This document shows, piece by piece, positions 16,999 through 21,969 of a stretch of 21,969 nt of DNA (positions are counted from its first letter, which is position 1; each line of letters begins with the position of its first letter). The translations under genes were made by a program, and so were the position numbers. The notes below the pieces were generated by a model, which made no database searches, was not told where the DNA came from, and was given only the letters and a program-made list of their open reading frames with translations. The stretch is from a virus, in IMG/VR virus record IMGVR_UViG_3300009786_000105, positions 1-21,969 of that record; one strand, 5' to 3'.

Positions 16999-19900
16999 TT
17001 AAGTAATTGACTGTCTTAAAACAGTAGATGTTAATGCTGTGACTACTTCAACGTCAGTCACACCTGCCGCATTCATAAAAATTTCATCTGGTGAAGATTT
17101 AACTTCATATAAACCACCAAATGTCTTAGTTGGATCAGTTGGTACAATAACAACTGAACTAATAATATCTCCTAATTCACGATGTAAAAAAGCACTTAGT
17201 TCTGAAAAGTAAAATGTATCACCAAAGTCCCAATTATCTAGACTAAAATATTGATTTAGTGATTCTACTAATCTACTTTTAATTTCACCTTCACTTACTA
17301 CAACTCCAATGTTTTTAATTACTTTAAACGAACCTTGTAATTCTATTGGCGCTTTAGGACCAAACATAGGTTTAAATTTAACACTATTCATTACTATATT
17401 ATCTGATGCCATTTTATATTGATTTAATTTTGTATATGCTAAACTTAATTCATCTATAGTCGGACGAATAGGTTCAGTAACTGTACCCGTTGAATCAACA
17501 ATATAATTTGTAAAATCTGTAGAATAAGTATTGGTAACTAGATATAAATCAATAATGTTAGTGTTTGCAGGATCAATTCTGCGTGTATTTGAACTATTAT
17601 GTGAATATTGAAAATTAAAATCTTGTCTTCCGGTACTCTTGGTATAGTTTGTTGTCGCGGTTAATGTATATGTTGTACCAATAACAGATAATTTATAAAA
17701 TTTAGTATCAGTGGTGGTATAAAATATTTGGCTGTCAGCATATTCTGTTTTTGCTGCCTCTGTTAATACTAATGTTGCATATAGTGTATTAACTGTACCT
17801 GATGCTAATGGAATAAATCTTTCTAGATTATCAAAGTCAGTTGTACGTTCGAAAAATACCAATTTACTTACTACATTAACTGTTGGATCAACAAGGGTTG
17901 TGAAAAAGTCTGGGTCATCAGCTACATTATCACTATCTTTATCTGCATAGCTTATTAATACCTTAAAGTTATCTATAAAACCGTCTTGTTCAACTTCTTG
18001 CCCAACAATATCTAATACTACATCAGTATCTAATGCATTATTTGAATCTGGCTTTGAATTTGATCTTAAAATATTAATGCTATCATTTATTGTTTTTCCT
18101 GTTTTTGAATCGTAAACATTATCAGCGTCATCGTAAATAAATCTATTTTCTATTACACTTGCAAAATAATATTCTAATGATCTATATTTTGTTGTATAAC
18201 TAATACCGTCAGTAGTAAATTGTGCTAACCAACTTGCATCAGTATTAACCTCAAGCGTAGTTTGTGCGTTGCCTGTTGAAAAATCAGCATCTTGATTTAA
18301 ATTATTGGTACTAATAATATACCAAGTACCAGTAAGATGATCGTAACCTACACCAAAGTCTCTTAAAGCCTCTACCTGAGCAATAAGATCAGTTTCTAAA
18401 GTACTGGGTAAATCTGTTATTAGTCTAGGTATCACTTCAGTCGGTATTGCTGTAGATGGAATATATTCATTTAAGGTTACAGGACCACTGCCATCATCTA
18501 AATTACCAGTTCCAAAGTTAGTACCGTCTAATGTTAATGCTGTTACGGTTGTCCATATGACTAGCTTTTCACCTTGTTTAGATGGAGTACCTGACACTAA
18601 TCTATTATTTGCATCAAAAAAGTAACCAACAGGTGGTTCAAATTTAATTAAACCATTTTCTCGTATATGTTTGTTGTTACTTGATGTGAATTCACTAATA
18701 GGCACAGGCGAACCTGATGCAGTATTTTTAAAGTAACCAGTTACAGAATTAACTATAGCGGTACTTTGTTTCCACTCAATACCACTTAAAGTTGGTCTAG
18801 TAAACTGATCATAATAAAAATGTACCATTTGTCTTGCTTTAAGAACAGGTTCTAATTGTGTTGTAATCATTGTGGCTATGTCATTGCTATCAATAAAACT
18901 AAATGTAAAAGTCGGAGTTTTTGAATCTCTATACATCATTCCGTCACTAGCAAAGATATTAGTGGATGAATATTTTCCTGTTGGATCTAATAAGTCTAGT
19001 TGTCTATTAACACCAACGCCGGTTCTAGCTATGGCCTTAGATTTTAGAATTGATGTAAATTCAGTAAAAGGAAAGTTATTGTAATCTTCACCATTTACCA
19101 TACGGTTTTGTGTGTAAAATCTAGCCGGAGCCCTTTCTTTAATTTCAGTTAATGTTTCACGTGTTTTAGCATTTGATACGGCCTGTTGTAAACCTAATGT
19201 AAATGTAACAGTTTCTATCCTGCCAGATCTACTAGCATACGAAATTGGTATTTGAATACTTTGCATTTCGTTTGTATTAACAACATATTGTAATCCATTG
19301 CCTGATCTAACATATACACGATAGTCACCTATGGGTATTTTTGAAAAAGTGCCATCACCAAATATTATATCAACCTGGTCGTTAGATCTACTTTGAACTG
19401 CATAGACTTCTCTAGTTTCTTCTGCTGATGCTGTAGTTTCATCAGTATCAACAGCAAATATATTTTCAACCTGTTTCCATTCAGTTAATGTTGCGTCATT
19501 ATCTGTTAATTCGTATAACCAAACATCTTCATTATTAATACCATCAACATCAATATTAACTATTCTATTACTAATTCTATCTGCAATATTAAAATCTTGA
19601 CTTAATAATTCGCCTTGTTTAAAATTAAAGAAGTATCCAGTATTTGCACCACCAAAGCCAAGTTGGTCATTACGATATAAAACATTAAATGCTCCACCGG
19701 GTTGTGGTGCTGGTTCATAAAGATATGTTTTACCAACACTACTTGCACTAGTAATTTCAAATGACATTGAGCCACCATTAATAGATGTTGAAAAACTTGC
19801 AATTGGTAATGATGTGGCTAAAGTATTCAAAGTATATTCATCTGTACTAATGCCTAGTAAGGATTGGTTATTACCAGAACTGCCATATTTTTGACTACTA

Positions 19901-20394
19901 ATCATGGCGGCATTCATTATTGCGTTAAATTGTTCAAACCAGTCTGTATTTGTAACATCATTCCAGTTAACTGTAATTGCTTGTAAGCTATTACTATTAA
20001 AATCTAAGACATCTTCTGTTGTGCTGATTGATAGTATTTTTAGGAATCCTTGAGCATTTATATTACGTTTTGGTGTATAGCCAATTAAATTAGCTAACTT
20101 AATTACTGAATCTCTACGTTCTGCGGTATCCATAAAGTTTTCGCGAGTATTCATGTCGTTGCGGAAGGCTAAACCTTGACCCATGAATGACATAAGATCC
20201 ATTAATGCAATAAATTCACTTGATTCAGTGAAATCATTAAATGATTCAGGATAATATACTCTAAGATAATCAACGAAACTTTTTCTTATAGTTTCATAAT
20301 CATAACTTTGAAAGTCTGCTTCTTTATATGTGCGATAGATTCTTTTCCAATCCTCAGCGCCAAATATTGATGTTTGTCTAGTTGTCTTAGCCAT
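16999..20394 (-). CDS. 6: Baseplate wedge protein, gp6-like (J family)
   Basis: This 1131-residue protein is homologous to T4 gp6, the central wedge subunit that pairs with gp7 and ties adjacent wedges together around the hub. Conserved parts visible: the N-terminal region with DYLRVYYPESFNDF and FIALMDLMSFMGQGLAFRND (about 43-80), then AERRDSVIKLANLIGYTPK (about 92-110); the J-type motif VDIIFGDGTFSKIPIGDYRV (about 338-357); and the C-terminal block WDFGDTFYFSELSAFLHREL with FGGLYEVKSSPDEIF (about 1053-1108). T4 gp6 is 660 residues, so the extra length lies mainly between about 400 and 950. It lies 64 bases after gene 25, its wedge partner, and 18 bases before the giant gene. Leader: late promoter candidate at 20424-20431 and AGGT 13 bases before the ATG. 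Similarity at both ends makes the assignment firm. Confidence 0.93.
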   Translation of the reverse strand: MAKTTRQTSIFGAEDWKRIYRTYKEADFQSYDYETIRKSFVDYLRVYYPESFNDFTESSEFIALMDLMSFMGQGLAFRNDMNTRENFMDTAERRDSVIKLANLIGYTPKRNINAQGFLKILSISTTEDVLDFNSNSLQAITVNWNDVTNTDWFEQFNAIMNAAMISSQKYGSSGNNQSLLGISTDEYTLNTLATSLPIASFSTSINGGSMSFEITSASSVGKTYLYEPAPQPGGAFNVLYRNDQLGFGGANTGYFFNFKQGELLSQDFNIADRISNRIVNIDVDGINNEDVWLYELTDNDATLTEWKQVENIFAVDTDETTASAEETREVYAVQSRSNDQVDIIFGDGTFSKIPIGDYRVYVRSGNGLQYVVNTNEMQSIQIPISYASRSGRIETVTFTLGLQQAVSNAKTRETLTEIKERAPARFYTQNRMVNGEDYNNFPFTEFTSILKSKAIARTGVGVNRQLDLLDPTGKYSSTNIFASDGMMYRDSKTPTFTFSFIDSNDIATMITTQLEPVLKARQMVHFYYDQFTRPTLSGIEWKQSTAIVNSVTGYFKNTASGSPVPISEFTSSNNKHIRENGLIKFEPPVGYFFDANNRLVSGTPSKQGEKLVIWTTVTALTLDGTNFGTGNLDDGSGPVTLNEYIPSTAIPTEVIPRLITDLPSTLETDLIAQVEALRDFGVGYDHLTGTWYIISTNNLNQDADFSTGNAQTTLEVNTDASWLAQFTTDGISYTTKYRSLEYYFASVIENRFIYDDADNVYDSKTGKTINDSINILRSNSKPDSNNALDTDVVLDIVGQEVEQDGFIDNFKVLISYADKDSDNVADDPDFFTTLVDPTVNVVSKLVFFERTTDFDNLERFIPLASGTVNTLYATLVLTEAAKTEYADSQIFYTTTDTKFYKLSVIGTTYTLTATTNYTKSTGRQDFNFQYSHNSSNTRRIDPANTNIIDLYLVTNTYSTDFTNYIVDSTGTVTEPIRPTIDELSLAYTKLNQYKMASDNIVMNSVKFKPMFGPKAPIELQGSFKVIKNIGVVVSEGEIKSRLVESLNQYFSLDNWDFGDTFYFSELSAFLHRELGDIISSVVIVPTDPTKTFGGLYEVKSSPDEIFMNAAGVTDVEVVTALTSTVLRQSIT

Positions 20395-20423
20395 AGTTCT
20401 ATTAGATACCTATATAATGTTAG

Positions 20424-20431
20424 TATTTATC
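20424..20431 (-). promoter_or_regulatory. T4-type late promoter candidate before gene 6
   Basis: GATAAATA on the minus strand, followed by CTAAC, in the 64-base AT-rich gap between genes 25 and 6. It shares the 11-base string ATAAATACTAA with the motif before gene 25. Initiation about seven bases downstream would leave a leader of about 22 bases. Confidence 0.65.
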
Positions 20432-20458
20432 AGAATTATAAACTGCGTATATTATATA

Positions 20459-20833
20459 TTATAATAAAGCGATTGAATTATTATCAGGATTCAAAAATAC
20501 ACTAAGAAGTTGTGCTTCGGGTATGCCAACAAAGAATACTGAAATTTCTAATAGTATGCCAGAGTCTCTAGCATAAATTGCAATATTTTCTATTTTCATT
20601 CTAGGATCTTGTTCTATAGTTCTTCGGACTTCTTTTTCAATTTCATCTACGGTTTCGTCTGTAAGATTTTCAAATAGCAAGGACCATATAGTAGTACCAT
20701 AGTTAGGTTTATGTAATTTTTCACCTCTGCGAATCATCAGGCTATTAAGAAGATCGCGTATTAATAAATCTCGGTCTTCTAAGCGAAATTTTCGACTTTC
20801 GTCTATTGTATTAAATCCGAAAAATGTTGCCAT
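20459..20833 (-). CDS. 25: Baseplate wedge protein, gp25-like
   Basis: A 124-residue protein of the GPW/gp25 family (T4 gp25 is 132 residues). This is the small wedge subunit that contacts the sheath and joins gp6 and gp53 in the wedge core. Family features: an N-terminal stretch leading to LIRDLLNSLMIRRGEKLHKP (about 28-47), the NYGTTIWSLLFENLTDE segment (about 48-64), a helix with EIEKEVRRTIEQDPRMKIENI (about 69-89; the DPR matches the conserved xPR turn), and a C-terminal beta part. The gene lies 15 bases after the hub-type gene and directly upstream of 6; gp25-gp6 adjacency matches W-J in P2. There is no Shine-Dalgarno sequence before the ATG; a late promoter motif ends only seven bases away. 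Old reports of lysozyme activity for gp25 are not supported by any catalytic motif visible here. Confidence 0.93.
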   Translation of the reverse strand: MATFFGFNTIDESRKFRLEDRDLLIRDLLNSLMIRRGEKLHKPNYGTTIWSLLFENLTDETVDEIEKEVRRTIEQDPRMKIENIAIYARDSGILLEISVFFVGIPEAQLLSVFLNPDNNSIALL

Positions 20834-20840
20834 AGTTTAG

Positions 20841-20848
20841 TATTTATA
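20841..20848 (-). promoter_or_regulatory. T4-type late promoter candidate abutting gene 25
   Basis: TATAAATA on the minus strand is an exact match to the T4 late promoter consensus, in the context AATATAAATACTAAACT then ATG. It overlaps the stop region of the upstream gene. Initiation at the usual distance would fall within one or two bases of the gene 25 ATG. Confidence 0.65.
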
Positions 20849-21969
20849 TTAGGTTCGTCTACTTGCATTTAATGCGGCAGAGATTCTACCATCTGTTAGA
20901 AAAGTCTTACTTATTTTACCAACTTGTTCTTGTACGGTATTAAATGTGTTTTCAGCCGGCCGCGGGTTAAATGAGGTTGATGTAGTAGTGCCTGCTACTC
21001 TTTGATTAACTAAATCAATACTGTGTTGCCCATTACGAATAGTTTGTAGGAATGCATTTCTATTCGTAGAATTAGCTGTTCTATTAAAAAATTGCGTTGC
21101 TGTATCACGACCGTGTTTAGTAGTTGCTAGTAATATTCCTCCAATATTTCTATCAGATTCGTTACCGTTTATAAAACCTTGACTCTGAACAAAGTCAAAT
21201 TGTTTTACTAAATTGTTACCAGCAATAGAAACTTGTTTGCTTACATTTTGTGTTAAATCAGTGAGTGTTTTTAATCCCCCTGCTCCTGTGAAGACTGTTG
21301 GACTTGTTAACACCGATTCAAGTTTGGTTATATCAATACCAAATCCATCTTGTACTATTGCACTTGGATTCTGTAGGAAACGACTAACTACTCCAGGTTT
21401 TAAGATTCCGCCAAGTTCAAGATCTGTTGGGCTCAGTCCAAAAGCACCAAGTCCTTTATCAAGACTAATTTCGTCAGCGTTTTGTGCGGTGCCTTTAACA
21501 AGAGTGCCAAGTAAACTTTTTATATGATCTTTATCTAGAACTACTTTTCCATCTGTATTAATAATTTGTGTAGCCACATCTTTAAGTTCTTTATCGGCTT
21601 CGGTTGATTCTTCTTGTGATAGTGTTTCATCTGTTCCAGGTGTTTTACTTTCAGCATCAGCTCCCGCCTTAGCACCATCCGTATCTGTTTCTACTTCAGG
21701 TTCAGCCGAAGTTGTACTATCTACAGATCCTTCTACACCCTTGTTATGCAAACTTCCAAATTGGCCCCACGGTTCGTGTGTTGGTCCCCGAGTAACAATA
21801 CTTTGTAATATTCCTGGTTGTGCAGTCCACCCTTTTTCAATATCAAATGTAGAATCTGTTAATGATGTTTTTGTCATACCTGATACTTTACTAACACCAG
21901 AAGCACCACCACTATTTAAAAGTATGCAACCAGCTTCAGCAACAAATTTACTACCACCATTAATAGATA
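20849..21969 (-). CDS. Baseplate hub/spike-type structural protein, C-terminal 372 residues
   Basis: The frame stays open to the right edge, so the real start is outside the window. The ATG at 21877 is probably internal: it lacks a spaced ribosome site, and the 30 codons before it have no stop and look structural (INGGSKFVAEAGCILLNSGG). That Gly-rich stretch looks like the end of a beta-helical spike of gp5/VgrG type. Then come KGWTAQPGILQSIV and TRGPTHEPWGQFG, a PTHEPW motif I associate with hub-region proteins of marine T4-like phages. Next is an acidic, low-complexity linker (about 45-100 from M21877) rich in Glu, Asp, Thr and Ala, then a mostly helical C-terminal part with no motif I recognise. 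Its place just before 25 and 6 matches spike gene V before W and J in P2. Gene call firm; function tentative. Confidence 0.8.
   Translation of the reverse strand, partial: SINGGSKFVAEAGCILLNSGGASGVSKVSGMTKTSLTDSTFDIEKGWTAQPGILQSIVTRGPTHEPWGQFGSLHNKGVEGSVDSTTSAEPEVETDTDGAKAGADAESKTPGTDETLSQEESTEADKELKDVATQIINTDGKVVLDKDHIKSLLGTLVKGTAQNADEISLDKGLGAFGLSPTDLELGGILKPGVVSRFLQNPSAIVQDGFGIDITKLESVLTSPTVFTGAGGLKTLTDLTQNVSKQVSIAGNNLVKQFDFVQSQGFINGNESDRNIGGILLATTKHGRDTATQFFNRTANSTNRNAFLQTIRNGQHSIDLVNQRVAGTTTSTSFNPRPAENTFNTVQEQVGKISKTFLTDGRISAALNASRRT

Noticed and set aside
18872-19084. Plus-strand frame opposite gene 6
   Set aside because: Antisense to conserved gp6 sequence; no supporting signal.
19602-19802. 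Small minus-strand frame inside gene 6
   Set aside because: Out-of-frame overlap with conserved gp6; low-complexity His/Leu/Val product.
21213-21527. Plus-strand 104-codon frame opposite the hub-type gene
   Set aside because: Antisense, no ribosome site, Pro/Ser-rich product with no recognisable pattern.

Overview
The window is a block of late structural genes from a tailed, contractile (T4-like) phage. All supported genes lie on the minus strand, so transcription runs from the right edge to the left. The DNA is strongly AT-rich, gaps between genes are at most about 80 bases, and the proteins are rich in Asn, Asp, Ser and Thr. The modules of the very large protein and of the fibre proteins resemble those I know from marine T4-like phages (cyanophages and pelagiphages). 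A marine phage of an AT-rich host such as Prochlorococcus or SAR11 is therefore the best guess, but nothing here proves the host.

Layout in transcription order: (1) 21969-20849, the C-terminal part of a baseplate hub or spike-type protein whose start lies outside the window; (2) 20833-20459, gp25-like baseplate wedge protein; (3) 20394-16999, gp6-like baseplate wedge protein, about 1.7 times the T4 length; (4) 16980-3352, a continuous 4542-residue mosaic structural protein; (5) 3330-2668, a small conserved structural protein; (6) 2613-1261, a tail-fibre-like protein with a possible self-cleaving C-terminal domain; (7) 1232-237, a short fibre-like protein; (8) a factor-independent terminator at 195-219; (9) 156-1, the first 52 codons of an unrecognised gene.

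The order spike, gp25, gp6, large wedge or fibre protein, fibres matches the V-W-J-I-H logic of P2-like phages better than the scattered T4 order. The genes probably cooperate to build the wedge ring round the hub and hang the receptor-binding apparatus from it. T4-type late promoter motifs (NATAAATA) sit before 25, before 6 and before the fibre gene, and split the cluster into staged units that end at the terminator.

The most unusual element is the 4542-residue protein. It carries seven FG-GAP-like repeats (F2249 to Y2935), which predict an integrin-alpha-like seven-bladed propeller with extra domains inserted between blades. It also has a cupredoxin-like domain apparently lacking metal ligands, two aromatic carbohydrate-binding-like modules, a pair of GxGY repeats and a fibre-type C-terminus. 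I saw no tRNA, rRNA, CRISPR array, insertion sequence or integrase.
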